Shown here: positions 1 through 13,037 of the stretch, piece by piece
How positions within the stretch are numbered: position 1 is the stretch's first letter
How the letters are laid out: each line of letters begins with the position of its first letter
NCBI GenBank assembly: GCA_023614405.1
Contig: CM042688.1
Location: forward strand, 443,786,028 to 443,850,027
Source of the DNA: Avena insularis
Lineage: Eukaryota > Streptophyta > Magnoliopsida > Poales > Poaceae
Reading direction: 5' to 3'
DNA length: 64,000 nucleotides
Position numbers and translations under genes: made by a program
The notes under the pieces: generated by a model
Databases searched by the model: none
What the model was told of the DNA's origin: nothing
What the model saw: only the letters and a program-made list of their open reading frames with translations

Positions 1-2540
1 TTTTCACAAACCACATAGGGATCCACCATAGTCATTGGATGTGTGTTCTTTTCAAAACTACATATTGATCTACCAGTGTCATTGCATGTGTGTTATTTTG
101 ACAAACCATATATGGATCCACCGGATTCATTGCATGTCTGTTATTTTCACAGACCACACATGGATCCACCAGTGTCATTGCATGTGTGTTCTTTTCACAA
201 ACCACATTTGGATCCAGCAGTATCATTGCATGTGTGTTCTTTTCATTAACCACATATGGATCCCCTAGTGTCATTGCATGTGTGTTATTTTCATTAACCA
301 AATCTAGAGTCATTGCATGTCTGTTCTTTTCATAGACCACATATGTATCCACCAATGTCATTTCATGTGTGTTCTTTTGACAAACCACATATGGATACAC
401 CAGTGTCATTGCATGTGTGTTATTTTCACAAACCACATATGGATCCACTAGTGTCTTGGATCCACTAGTGTCATTGCATGTGTGTTCTTTTCACAAACCA
501 CATATGGATCCACTAGTGTCATTTCATGTGTGTTCTTTCCATTAACCACATATGGATCCACCAGTGTCATTGCATGTGTGTTCTTGTCATAGACCACATA
601 TGGATCCACAGCTAGTGTCATTGCATGTGTGTTCTTTTCACAAACCACATATGGATCCACCAGTGTCATTGCATGTGTGTTCTTTTCATTAACGACATAT
701 GGACCCCCTAGTGTCATTGTATGTGTGTTTTTTCATTAACTACAACTAGATTCATTGCATGTGTGTTATTTTCACAAACACATATACATCCACCAGAGTT
801 CATTTCATGTGTGTTCTTTTCACAAACCACATATGGATCCACCAGTGTCATTGCATGTGTGTTCTTTTCACAAACCACATATGGATCCACTAGTGTCATT
901 ACATGTGTGTTCTTTTCACAAACCACAACTAGGGTGATTGCATGTATGTTCTTTTCATAGGCCACACATGGATCCACCAGAGTTCATTCCATGTGTGTTA
1001 TTTTCACAAACCACATATGGATCTACTAATGTCTTGGATCCACTAGTTTCATTGCATGTGTGTTCTTTTCACAAACCACATATGGATCCACTAGTGTCAT
1101 TTCATGTGTGTTCTTTTCATTAACCACATATCGATCCACCAGTGTTATTGCATGTGTGTTCTTGTCATAGACCACATATGGATCCACAGCTAGTGTCATT
1201 GCATGTGTGTTCTTTTCACAAACCACATATGGATCCACCAGTGTCATTGCATGTGTGTTCTTTTCACGAACCACATATGGATCCACCAGTTTCATTGCAT
1301 GTGTGTTGTTTTCATTAACCACATATGGATCCCCTAGTGTCATTGCATGTGTGTTCTTTTCATTAACCAAAGCTAGAGTCATTCCATGTCTATTCTTTTT
1401 ATAGACCACATATGGACCCACTAGTGTTATTTCATGGTGTGCTATTTTCACAAACCACATATGGATCCACCAGTGTCATTGCATGTGTGTTCTGTTCATT
1501 AACCACATATGGACCCCTAGTGTCATTGCATGTGTGTTCTTTTCATTAACCACAACTAGAGTCATTGCATGTGTGTTGTTTTCAAAAACCACACATGGAT
1601 CCACCAGTCCCATTGCATGTATGTTATTTTCATGAACCATAGCTAGAGTCATTGCATGTGTGTTCTTTTCACGAACTATATATGGATCCACTAGAGTCAT
1701 TGCCTGTGTTCTTTTAATTAACCATAGCTAGATTCATTGGATGTGTGTTCATTTCAAAAACCACATATTGATCCACCAGTGTCATTGAATGTGTGTTCTT
1801 CTCACAAACCACATATGGATCCACTAGAGTCAGTGAATGTTTGTTCTTCTCACAAACCACATATGGATCCATAGCTAGAGTCACTACATGTTTAATATTC
1901 TCACAAACCACATATGGATTCGCCAGACTCAGTGAATGTCTATTCTTTTCATAAACCATACATGGATCCACCAATGTCATTGCATGTGTGTTATTTTCAA
2001 GAACCACAACTAGAGTCGGTGAATGTGTGTTCTTCTCACAAACCACATAGGGATCCACTAGAGTCATTGGATGTTTGTTCTTTGCACAAACCACATATAG
2101 ATCCACTAGTGTCATTGCATGTCTGTTCTTTTCATTAGCCGCAGCTAGAGTCATTGCATGTATGTTCTTTTCGCAAACCACATGGATCCACCAGTGTCAT
2201 TGCATGTGTGTTCTTTTAATAAACCACAACTAGAGTCATTGCATGTGTGTTCATTTCACAAACCACATATGGATCCACCAGTGTCATTGCATCTCTATTC
2301 AATTCATTAACCACAACTAGTTTCATTGCATGTCTATTCTTTTCATAGACCACATATGGATCCACCAATGTTCAATGCATGCGTGTTCTTTCACAAACCA
2401 TATATGGATCCACCAGTGTCATTGTATGTGTTTTATTTTCATTAACCACATATGGATCCACCAGAGTCATTGCATGTCTCTGTTCTTTTCATTAACCAGA
2501 ACTAGTGTTATTGCATGTATGTTCTTTTCATAGACCACAT

Positions 2541-4160
2541 ATGGATCCACCAGAGTTCATTGCATGTGTGTTCTTTTCTGAACCCGCATATGGATCCACT
2601 AGTGTTGTTGCATGTGTGTTCTTTTCATTAACCACAGCTAGAGTCATTGCATGTCTGGTCTTTTCATAAACCACATGGATCCACTAGTGTCATTGCATGT
2701 GTGTTATTTTAATAAACTACAAATAGAGTCATTGCATGTGTGTTATTTTCACAAACCACATATGGATGCACTAGTGTCATTGCATGTCTGTTTTTTCATT
2801 AACCACATCTAGAGTCATTTCATGTGTGTTCTATTCACAAACCACATATGGATCCACCAGTGTCATTGCATGTGTGTTCTTTTCACGAACCACATTTGGA
2901 TCCACTAGTGTCATTGCATGTGTGTTCTTTTCATTAACCACATATGGATCCCCAGTCTCATTGCATGTGTGTTCTTTTCATTAATGAAAGCTAGAGTCAT
3001 TGCATGTCTATTCTTTTCATAGACCACATATGGATCCACTAGTGTCATTTCATGTGTGTTCTTTTCACAAACCACATATGGATCCACCAGTTTCATTGAA
3101 TGTGTGTTCTGTTCATTAACCACATATAGACCCCATAGTGCCATTGCATGTGTGTTCTTTTCATTAACCACAACTAAAGTCATTGCATGTGTGTTGTTTT
3201 CACAAACCACATATGGATCCACCAGTGTCATTTCATGTGTGTTCTTTTCACAAACCACACATGGATCCACCAGTGTCATTGCATGTGTGTTTTGTTCGTT
3301 AACCACATATGAACCCCCTAGTGTTATTGCATGTATGTTCTTTTCATAGACCACATATGGATCCACCAGAGTTCATTGCATGTGTGTTCTTTTCTGAACC
3401 CGCATATGGATCCACTACTGTTGTTGCATGTGTGTTCTTTTCATTAACCACAGCTAGATTCATTGCATGTCTGGTCTTTTCATAAACCACATGGATCCAC
3501 TAGTGTCATTGCATGTGTGTTATTTTAATAAACTACAAATAGAGTCATTGCATGTGTGTTATTTTCACAAACCACATATGGATGCACCAGTGTCATTGCA
3601 TGTCTGTTTTTTCATTAACCACATCTAGAGTCATTTCATGTGTGTTATATTCACAAACCACATATGGATCCACCAGTGTCATTGCATGTGTGTTCTTTTC
3701 ACGAACCACATTTGGATCCACTAGTGTCATTGCATGTGTGTTCTTTTCATTAACCACATATGGATCCCCAGTCTCATTGCATATGTGTTCTTTTCATTAA
3801 TGAAAGCTAGAGTCATTGCATGTCTATTCTTTTCATAGACCACATATGGATCCACTAGTGTCATTTCATGTGTGTTCTTTTCACAAACCACATATGGATC
3901 CACCAGTTTCATTGCATGTTTGTTCTGTTCATTAACCACATATGGACCCCATAGTGCCATTGCATGTGTGTTCTTTTCATTAACCACAACTAAAGTCATT
4001 GCATGTGTGTTGTTTTCACAAACCACATATGGATCCACCAGTGTCATTTCATGTGTGTTCTTTTCACAAACCACACATGGATCCACTAGTGTCATTGCAT
4101 GTGTGTTTTGTTCGTTAACCACATATGAACCCCCTAGTGTCATTGCATGTGTGTTCTTTT
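2541..4160. repeat. Tandem 816-bp higher-order repeat, two copies
   Basis: Two neighbouring blocks of satellite repeat the same order of variant units at an offset of 816 bp, which equals 17 x 48. Anchors: the unusual AACCCGCATA variant at 2581 and 3397, and the TTTCATTG...CTGTTCATTAACC stretch at about 3092 and 3908. The copies differ by scattered substitutions. This suggests duplication by unequal exchange. Confidence 0.8.
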
Positions 4161-6977
4161 CATTAACCACAACTAGAGTCACTCCATGTGTGTTGTTTTC
4201 ACAAACCACATATGGATCCACCAGATTTCATTTCATGCTTGTTCTTTTCACAAACCACATGTGGATCCACCAGTGTCATTGCATGTGTGTTCTTTTCACA
4301 AACCACATATGGATCCACTAGTGTCATTGCATGTGTGTTCTTTTCATGATCCACAGCTAGAGGCATTGAATGTCTATTCTTTTCACAAACCACACATGGA
4401 TCCACTAGAGTCATTGCATGTGTTCTTTTCATTAACCACAACTATAGTCTTTGTATTTGTGATCTTTTCACAAAGCACATATGGATCGACTAGTGTCATT
4501 GAATGTGTGTTCTTCTCACAAACCACGTATGGATCCACTAGAGTCAGTGAATGTTTGTTCTTCTCACAAACCACATATGGATCCACAACTAGAGTCATTA
4601 CATGTCTGTTCTACTGACAAACCACATATGGATCCACCAGAGTCAGTGAATGTTTGTTCTTTTCATAAACCACACATGGATCCACCAGTTCCATTTCATA
4701 TGTGTTCTTTTCGAGAAGCACAACTAGGGTCAGTCAATGTCTGTTCTTTTCACAAACCACATAGGGATCCATGATAGTCATTGGATGTGTGTTCTTTTCA
4801 CAAACCACATATTGATCCACCAGTTTCATTGCATGTGTGTTCTTTTCACAAACCATATATGGATCCACCAGATTCATTGCATGTCTGTTCTTTTAACAAA
4901 CCACACATGGATCCACCAGTGTACTTGCATGTGTGTTCTTTTGACAAACCACATATGGATCCAGCAGTATCATTACATGTGTGATGTTTTCATTAACCAC
5001 ATATGGATCCCCTAGTGTCATTGCATGTGTGTTATTTTCATTAACCAAAGCTAGAGTCATTGCATGTCTGTTCTTTTCATAGACCACATATGTATCCACC
5101 AATGTCATTTCATGTGTGTTCTTTTCACAAACCACATATGGATCCACCGGTGTCATTGCATGTGTGTTATTTTCACAAACCACATATGGATCCACTAGTG
5201 TCTTGGATCCACTAGTTTCATTGCATGTGTGTTCTTTTCACAAACCACATATGGATCCCCTAGTGTCATTGCATGTGTGTTCTTTTCATTAACCAAAGCT
5301 AGACTCATTGCATGTCTGTTCTTTTCATAGACCACATATGTATCCACCAATGTCATTTCATGTGTGTTCTTTTCACGAACCACATTTGGATCCACTAGTG
5401 TCATGGCATGTGTGTTCTTTTCATTAACCACATATGGATCCCCAGTCTCATTGCATGTGTGTTCTTTTCATTAATGAAAGCTAGAGTCATTGCATGTCTA
5501 TTCTTTTCATATACCACATATGGATCCACTAGTGTCATTTCATGTGTGTTCTTTTCACAAACCACATATGGATCCACCAGTTTCATTGCATGTGTGTTCT
5601 GTTCATTAACCACATATGGACCCCATAGTGTCATTGCATGTGTGTTCTTTTGATTAACCACAACTAAAGTCATTGCATGTGTGTTGTTTTCACAAACCAC
5701 ATATGGATCCACCAGTGTCATTGCATGTGTGTTCTTTTCACAAACCACACATGGATCCACCAGTGTCATTGCATGTGTGTTTTGTTCGTTAACCACATAT
5801 GAACCCCCTAGTGTCATTGCATGTGTGTTCTTTTCATTAACCACAACTAGAGTCACTGCATGTGTGTTGTTTTCACAAACCCCATATGGATCCACCAGAT
5901 TTCGTTTCATGCTTGTTCTTTTCACAAACCACATATGGATCCACCAGTGTCATTGCATGTGTGTTCTTTTCACAAACCACATATGGCCCCACTAGAGTCA
6001 TTGCATGTGTGTTCTTATACTAAAACTAGCGCTAGAGTCATTGCATGTGTGTTCTTTTCACAAACCACATATGGATCCACTAGTGTCATTGCATGTGTGT
6101 TCTTTTCATGATCCACAGCTAGAGGCATTGAATGTCTATTCTTTTCACAAACCACACATGGATCCACTAGAGTCATTGCATGTGTTCTTTTCATTAACCA
6201 CAACTATAGTCTTTGTATTTGTGATCTTTTCACAAAGCACATATGGATCGACCAGTGTCATTGAATGTGTGTTCTTCTCACAAACCACGTATGGATCCAG
6301 TAGAGTCAGTGAATGTTTGTTCTTCTCACAAACCACATATGGATCCACAACTAGAGTCATTACATGTCTGTTCTACTGACAAACCACATATGGATCCACC
6401 AGAGTAAGTGCATGTTTGTTCTTTTCATAAACCACACATGGATCCACCAGTTCCATTGCATATGTGTTCTTTTCGAGAAGCACAACTAGGGTCAGTCAAT
6501 ATCTGTTCTTTTCACAAACCACATAGGGATCCACGATTGTCATTGGATGTGTGTTCTTTTCACAAACCACATATTGATCCACCAGTTTCATTGCATGTGT
6601 GTTCTTTTCACAAACCATATATGGATCCACCAGATTCATTGCATGTCTGTTCTTTTAACAAACCACACATGGATCCACCAGTGTACTTGCATGTGTGTTC
6701 TTTTGACAAACCACATATGGATCCAGCAGTATCATTACATGTGTGATGTTTTCATTAACCACATATGGATCCCCTAGTGTCATTGCATGTGTGTTCTTTT
6801 CATTAACCAAAGCTAGAGTCATTGCATGTCTGTTCTTTTCATAGACCACATATGTATCCACCAATGTCATTTCATGTGTGTTCTTTTCACAAACCACATA
6901 TGGATCCACCGGTGTCATTGCATGTGTGTTATTTTCACAAACCACATATGGATCCACTAGTGTCTTGGATCCACTAG
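3697..6977. repeat. Duplicated 1.6-1.7-kb satellite block, two copies
   Basis: The order of variant units in about 3697-5215 recurs in about 5371-6977. The offset is 1674 bp at first (CCCCAGTCTC at 3767 and 5441; CCAGATTTC at 4221 and 5895) and 1762 bp later (AGGCATTGAA at 4361 and 6123; GTACTTGCAT at 4921 and 6683). The step of about 87-88 bp equals one 48-bp plus one 39-bp unit, gained in the second copy near 6005-6090. A further diverged copy of the same unit order lies at about 23260-24290. Confidence 0.75.
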
Positions 6978-9900
6978 TTTCATTGCATGTGTGTTCTTTT
7001 CACAAACCACATATGGATCCACTAGTTTCATTTCATGTGTGTTCTTTTCATTAACCACCTATGGATCCACCAGTGTCATTGCATGTGTGTTCTTGTCATA
7101 GACCACATATGTATCCATAGCTAGTGTCATTGCATGTGTGTTCTTTTCACAAACCACATATGGATCCACCAGTGTCATTGCATCTGTGTTCTTTTCATTA
7201 ACGACATATGGACCCCTAGTGTCATTGCATATGTGTTTTTTCATTAACTACAACTAGAGTCATTGCATGTGTGTTATTTTCACAAACACATATGCATCCA
7301 CCATAGTTCATTTCATGTGTGTTCTTTTCACAAACCACATATGGATCCACCAGTGTCATTGCGTGTGTGTTCTTTTCACAAACCACATATGGATCCACCA
7401 GTGTCATTGCATGTGTGTTCTTTTCACAAACCACATATGGATCCAACATAGTCATTGGATGTGTGTTATTTTCACAAACCACATATTGATCCACCAGTTT
7501 CATTGCATGTGTGTTATTTTGACAAACCATATATGGATCCACCAGATTCATTGCATGTCTGTTCTTTTCACAGACCACACATGGATCCACCAGTGTCATT
7601 GCATGTGTGTTCTTTTCATTAACCACATATGGGTCCCCTAGTGTCATTGAAGGTGTGTTCTTTTCATTAACCAAAGCTAGAGTCATTGCATGTCTGTTCT
7701 TTTCATAGACCACATATGTATCCACCAATGTCATTTCATGTGTGTCCTTTTCACAAACCACATATGGATCCACCAGTGTCATTGCATGTGTGTTATTTTC
7801 ACAAACCACATATGGATCCACTAGTGTCTTGGATCCACTAGTGTCATTGCATGTGTTTTCTTTTCACAAATCACATATGGATCCACTAGTGTCATTTCAT
7901 ATGTGTTCTTTCCATTAACCACATATGGATCCACCAGTGTCATTGCATGTGTGTTCTTGTCATAAACCACATATGGATCCACAACTAGTGTCATTGCATG
8001 TGTGTTCTTTTCACAAACCACCAGTGTCATTGCATGTGTGTTCTTTTCATTAACGACATATGGACCCCCTAGTGTCATTGCATGTGTGTTTTTCATTAAC
8101 TAGAACTAGATTCATTGCATGTGTGTTATTTTCACAAACACATATTCATCCACCAGAGTTCATTTCATGTGTGTTCTTTTCACAAACCACATATGGATCC
8201 ACCAGTGTCATTGCATGTGTGTTCTTTTCACAAACCACATATGGATCCACCTGTTTCATTGCATGTGTGTTCTTTTCACAAACCCGTATGGATCCACCGG
8301 TGTCATTGCATGTGTATTCTTTCCATGAACCACAACTAGAGTCACTGAATGTCTATTCTTTCACAAACCACATTGATCCACCAGAGTCATTGTATTGCCT
8401 GTTGTTTTCAGAAACCACAGTTAGAGTCATTGCATGTGTTGTTTTCATTAACCACAGCTAGAGTCATTGGATGTGTGTTCTTTTCACAAACCACATATTG
8501 ATCCACCAGTGTCATTGCATGTATGTTCTGTTCACAAACCACATGAGCATATGTGTTCTTCTCACAAAACACATATGGATCCACCAGAGTTCATTGCATG
8601 TGCGTTCTTTTCACAAACCACATATGGATCCACTAGAGTTATTGCATGTCTGTTCTTTTCATTAACCACAACTAGTGTCATTGCATGTCTGTTCTTTTCA
8701 CAAACCACATAGATCCAGCAGTGTCACTGGATGTGTGTTCTTTTCATTAACCATAGCTAGAGTCATTGCATGCGTGTTGTTTTCACAAACCACATATGGA
8801 TCCACCAGTGTAATGGCATGTCTGTTCTTTCCATTAACCACAGCTAGAGTCATTGCATGTCTGTTCTTTTCACAAACCACATGGATCCACCAGTGTCATT
8901 TCATGCATGTTCTTTTCATTAACCACATATCGATCTACCAGTGTCATTGTATGTGTGTTCTTTTCATTAACCACAGCTAGAGTCATTGCATGTCTATTCT
9001 TTTCACAAACCACATGGATCCACCAGTGTCATTGTATGCATGTTCTTCTCACAAACCACATATGGATCCACATCTAGAGTCATTGCATGTCTATTCTTCT
9101 CACAAACCACATATGGAACCACCAGAGTCAGTGAATGTATGTTCTTTTCATAAACCACATGAGCATGTTTGTTCTTTTAATAGAACACATATGGATCCAT
9201 AGCTAGAGTCATTGCATGTGTACTTTTCATTAACCACAACTAGATTCATTGGATGTGTGTTCTTTTCACAAACCACATATGGATCCACCAGTGTCATTGA
9301 ATGTGTGTTCTTCTCACAAACCACGTATGGATCCACTAGAGTCATTGCATGTCTGTTCTTCTCACAAACCACATATGGATCCACCAGAGTCAGTGAATGT
9401 CTGGTCTTTTCATGAACCAAATATGGATCCACCAGTGTCACTGCATGTGTGTTCTTGTCATAGACCATATACAGAACCATAGCTAGATTCATTGCATGTC
9501 TGTTATTTTCAGAAACCACACATGGATCCACCAGTGTCATTGCATGTGTGTTCTTTTCATGAACCACAGCTAGAGTCATTGCATGTGTTCTTTTCATTAA
9601 CCATAGCAAGAGTCATTGGATGTGTGTTCTTTTCACAAACCACATATGGATCCACCAGTGTCATTGAATGTGTGTTCTTCTCACAGACCACATATGGATC
9701 CACTAGAGTTAGTGAATGTCTGTTCTTCTCACAAACCACATATGGATCCACCAGAGTCAGTGAATGTCTGTTCTTTTCATGAACGACATATGGATCCACC
9801 AATGTCAATTGCATGTGTGTTCTTTCACAAACCACATATGGATCCACCAGTGTTTTGTATGTGTGTTCTTTTCATTAACCACATCTAGTGTCATTGCATG

Positions 9901-10003
9901 TGTGTTCTTTTCACAAAGGACATATGGATCCACCAAAGTCATTGCATGTCTCTGTTCTTTTCATTAGCCACAACTAGTGTGATTGCATGTATTTTTTTGG
10001 GCT

Positions 10004-10109
10004 TTCTGTGGCGCATGTGGTCCCGTGCGCCATGTGTGTCTTAGCCATGCACATGTGCACACATGTAATGCTATGCGCCTGTAAACGTTACAAGATGCGC
10101 CACAGAATG
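10004..10109. repeat. CACTA left (3') subterminal motif cluster
   Basis: TTCTGTGGCGCAT lies at 10004-10016, followed by the inverse-type GTGCGCCAT near 10025-10033 and a full inverse GATGCGCCACAGAATG at 10094-10109. The same motifs occur at the right end and once internally. In En/Spm-type elements such subterminal repeats are binding sites for the element's TNPA-type protein. The following stretch, 10110-10358, is AT-rich and I see nothing else in it. Confidence 0.8.
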
Positions 10110-10358
10110 TTTTTTCGGTATTTTTTTTTAATTTCTAACACAGCCCAAAATACAGTGCATATACAGGTTTTATACAGGATGTATACATAGATAGTAAATA
10201 ATAATCTGGACAAACAGTAGATGCAAACATATACATTACTATGTCATCAAATATTAGATCCCAACATACATGCATACATATAGTCATAAGTGCCATATTT
10301 TTACACAAGTATAAATTAGTTCATCATCTAAAGTTACAAATGAAGTGGTCACCGCCAC

Positions 10359-10601
10359 CTACACTATGATGAAATATAGTAGAGCCGCGACGATGGTGAG
10401 CAAGAGCATGAGCACGACCGCGGGCTTCGTCTTGTTCTTGTTCTTCCTCGACCGGTAGTTCCTCCACTTGGCCTCCGCCTCCTCTCTAGTCGCGTATCAT
10501 TTGTAGCAGTTGCCGCTGAACATGTGCACCTGTTTCTTACAGTCCTCCCACTCCTCGTAGATCCCTGGAACCCGACCCTCGAACACCACATAGTACGTCA
10601 T
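10359..10601 (-). pseudogene. RNase H1 N-terminal / viroplasmin-like domain with hydrophobic tail
   Basis: On the minus strand an ATG at 10601 opens a reading frame beginning MTYYVVFEGRVPGIY. This matches the small hybrid-binding domain found at the N-terminus of eukaryotic RNase H1 and in caulimovirus viroplasmin: YVVF-G-PGIY, then EEW-DCKKQV, FSGN-YK and ATREEAEAKW. A TGA at 10497-10499 interrupts the domain between YK and YATREE. Members of the family usually have Gly there, so one substitution (GGA to TGA) would explain it. The frame continues to a TAG at 10359-10361 and ends with a basic stretch and then AVVLMLLLTIVAALLYFI, a likely single membrane helix. A splice-acceptor-like TATAG lies just before the ATG, so this may be a last exon rather than a separate gene. 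It lies in the same orientation as the other element genes. No RNase H catalytic domain is visible. Confidence 0.65.
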
Positions 10602-10800
10602 CTCTATAGACACAAGGCATATATTAGTGCATAATGCAACATATAAGACATATTGCATCGATATCACAGAAGCAAGTTCAACGATAAAATATGACAAAAC
10701 ACACACACACATCCGTCAATACAAATTATTACAAAGCAATTATAGTTCACGACACCTGGGAACACGACACAATACACACATGTGTCCATGATCAATGAGC

Positions 10801-12053
10801 CTACTTGCCGGACAGCGCCGGGAACGGTTTGTAGTAGTCTTTCGTCGTCCACGTCCTTCGATCACCCTGCGCATCTAGGAGTTTTTCGATCGCCCTCTTA
10901 GACGGCTTTCGGCGTACGTTTAAGCACCCCCCATGGTTTCGACATCTTCCTTGATTATCTCCGATAACTTCCTTTGGATGCGATGGAAGTGTTCTCTAAG
11001 ATCAGCATCACTGATTTCCCCTATATATCTTGTAGACCACTCTCGGACAGTGTCTGGGCACTTGATCTGCTCTGCATCCCAGACCAACCCGTGAAGGTGA
11101 TGGAGGGCGTAGAAGCTATCCCTCATGCTGCCAGCCGGCTGCTTGATGCAGGGGAACTCGGTCACGTGCTTGAACCCATGTCTTTTATCCGTCTTGACAA
11201 ATTCCCCTTTCTTTACAAAGGTGCCTCCCTTTTGGAAGTATCCCTCCATAGCATCATCGAGAACAGCTTTTATTCTGGCCCAGTTTTTCTTGTACATGGT
11301 ATTCGACGAGTCGAAATACTGGGCTACTGAATACGTCAGGTAAATGGTGATGGTTACAGAGTAGTTGTCCCTGCTCAACACAATTGAAACAAATGTTGGA
11401 AAGGATAAGCAATGGAAGAAATCTACAAGAAAGCATTAGTTACAACAGCGATGAACGGATGTGTGTGCTTACTCGGGAAAGACGGACAGAAGAATGGTGT
11501 TCTCTTTGTATCTGAGCATGAAATTCTGAAGGTACTCCACCGCTCGGGTCCGTGTCGCTGATCCTTCCACCAGCTGGCTGTCGCGCATGTAGTAGGGATC
11601 CGCTACCGTGACTTGCGGGAGTAACTCTCTCTTGATCTTCAACTGTTGATTGATCGAGAATAGGTGGACCAAGTTATAGTCTAGCCGTCTGAGGTGAAAC
11701 AGTTTGAAGACGTCCTCGTACGCTATGAAGAACAGACTTGCGGGTTCCTCACGGACAATGTCTGGGTCCTCTGGCATGTTGACGACGCACACCGGGTAAG
11801 TTGGATCTTTCTCCTTGAGAAGGGTTTGCTCAACATATAAGATATGAGTATGCAAAGAGTGCATTGATCCACTTGCCAAGCGTAGCAGATCAGGAGGTAG
11901 TATCGGTTTCCCAGCTTCATGAACTCGCGTCAAGCCATCCGGACGGGGTGGTATCACGCTGTCATGCCGTATCTTCTGAGCTGGCTGGCTCATAGAGGCA
12001 CCCAGGGCAGTTTTAGATTTCCTCTTCCTGGCCTTCTTCTTCTTGTTAGCTTG
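10801..12053 (-). pseudogene. Second gene, Ulp1-like cysteine-protease-fold region
   Basis: The region begins QANKKKKARKRKSK, a strong nuclear-localisation-type basic patch, then MSQPAQK. Blocks FIAYEDVFKLFHLRRLDYNL, VADPYYMRDSQ and NTILLSVFPE match the part before the catalytic His in Ulp1-like (C48) proteins of grass CACTA elements. After the 11371-11472 intron comes DNYSVTITIYLTYSVAQYFDSSN, where YFDS holds the usual Asp. The His position seems to be Tyr (NYSV). After KQPAGS, where Ulp1 proteases have the catalytic Cys, the sequence is MRDSFYALHH, with no Cys. Protease activity is therefore unlikely, either by decay or as a family trait. A G-run frameshift after VETMGG leads to NVRRKPSKRAIEKLLDAQGD and a stop at 10801-10803. 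Confidence 0.65.
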
Positions 12054-12949
12054 TTATGGGGGTGCTACCCCTACCTCGTTGACCGTATTTTTCAGCGTGG
12101 TAGGGCTGAAAATGGTAGCCGGTTTCTGTATAGCTGCATCGCCGGCCTCCGGAGGCGTGTCTTCTTCCTGAGATAAACCCTTGAAGACTAGCTGGCGCTG
12201 CAAGGGTACTGCATTGGGACGCCTAGGTTCATCGTCGTGACCATGGAAGGCTTCTTCATCAACCTCAATAGGAGGCATATACACATCCTTGCTGCAGGCG
12301 CCAGTGTTGATGTAGGCATCGACGTCGACATCCTCATCCTGATCATTGTCATAGTTGTGGTCATCATTGTCATGGTAGTGGCCGTCATCATGATCAAGTG
12401 GTGCCATGTCAACGTCCTTAGTTACTGGCAGCGGTTGCGATGCCGGCGGTTGAGGTGCAACGACCTTGGTTTTGGATGGTCGGCGCGGTAACGGTTTTCG
12501 TCCCAACAGTTCTTGGTGGCGGTTTGTGTTGGCGACGAGAACCGGTTCCTCCCAGGTGACAACGACCGGCGGTACCTTAAGCTTCTTCTGGGTGGTGGTA
12601 GCGGCGGCGACTGCCGGTTCCTTCGGGGCGCGCTTCGCCGAGGGCCGGATGGGCATGGGCTGGCGGACCGAGGTGCCGCCTGCGGGAAGCTTTGGCCCCA
12701 CAAGATCCCCCGCCCCCCCAAGACGAATCTGGGACTTCGGCCATGGCATGACCCAATTGGTGCATTCGTGGAGGGGAGTGTTGTCCTTGGCTCCCGGAGG
12801 GTTAAAGGGCGGGAGGATGTCGCGGTACTCCGGCACTATGTAAGTCAAACTGACCCTCATGATGTCTTTGGGCGAATCACCTAGCCCGCCGCAACCTCCT
12901 TCAACTCACCGCCGGGCACCACGCTATGCAGCACTACGCAAGGCGTGTC
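12054..12949 (-). pseudogene. Second gene, DUF8039-like region and acidic linker
   Basis: After the 12950-13037 intron the frame reads DTPCVVLHSVVPGGELKEVAAG and then meets TAG. The next frame continues LGDSPKDIMRVSLTYIVPEYRDILPPF, so one small indel near 12880-12900 splits the domain. The Cys-rich start followed by a conserved VP-Y--I-PPF block resembles DUF8039 of grass CACTA proteins. A long low-complexity acidic stretch rich in Asp, His, Asn and Tyr follows (about 12200-12420). The segment ends NEVGVAPP at TAA 12054-12056. The same frame continues without other damage, so the stop is premature (CAA to TAA is the simplest change). Confidence 0.65.
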
Positions 12950-13037
12950 CTGAGTCAAAACATGTTTGGGATGATGAGATGACAGTCATCAAAGGCATAG
13001 TTAAAAAAAATTACGCGCAGACTAACTAATTAGTTAC

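Larger units (their letters stand above)
1..9990. repeat. Satellite array, left block (48/39-bp units)
   Basis: This is a continuous tandem array. The main unit is 48 bp and reads in order: GTGTCATTGCATGTGTG, then TTCTTTTCACAAACC, then ACATATGGATCCACCA. A 39-bp unit replaces the ATATGGATCCACCAGTG part with ACAACTAGAG, so it is 9 bp shorter. CACAAACC alternates with CATTAACC as a second variable position. Each 48-bp unit carries NdeI (CATATG) and BamHI (GGATCC) sites, and units ending CACTAG carry SpeI (ACTAGT). The consensus has no CG dinucleotide. The array begins before the window and stops at the CACTA element. All ORFs inside are repeat artefacts: three plus frames and one minus frame of the 48-bp consensus have no stop. 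I do not recognise the family by name. Confidence 0.96.

Noticed and set aside
1..9990. Many long ORFs on both strands in the satellite, such as the 199-codon minus frame at 7222-7821
   Set aside because: They are translations of the tandem unit in frames that lack stops. They have no domain, overlap on both strands and in several frames, and their starts fall at arbitrary units.
12237..12884. Plus-strand ORFs opposite the second CACTA gene
   Set aside because: They are shadows of the minus-strand acidic and Pro-rich coding sequence.
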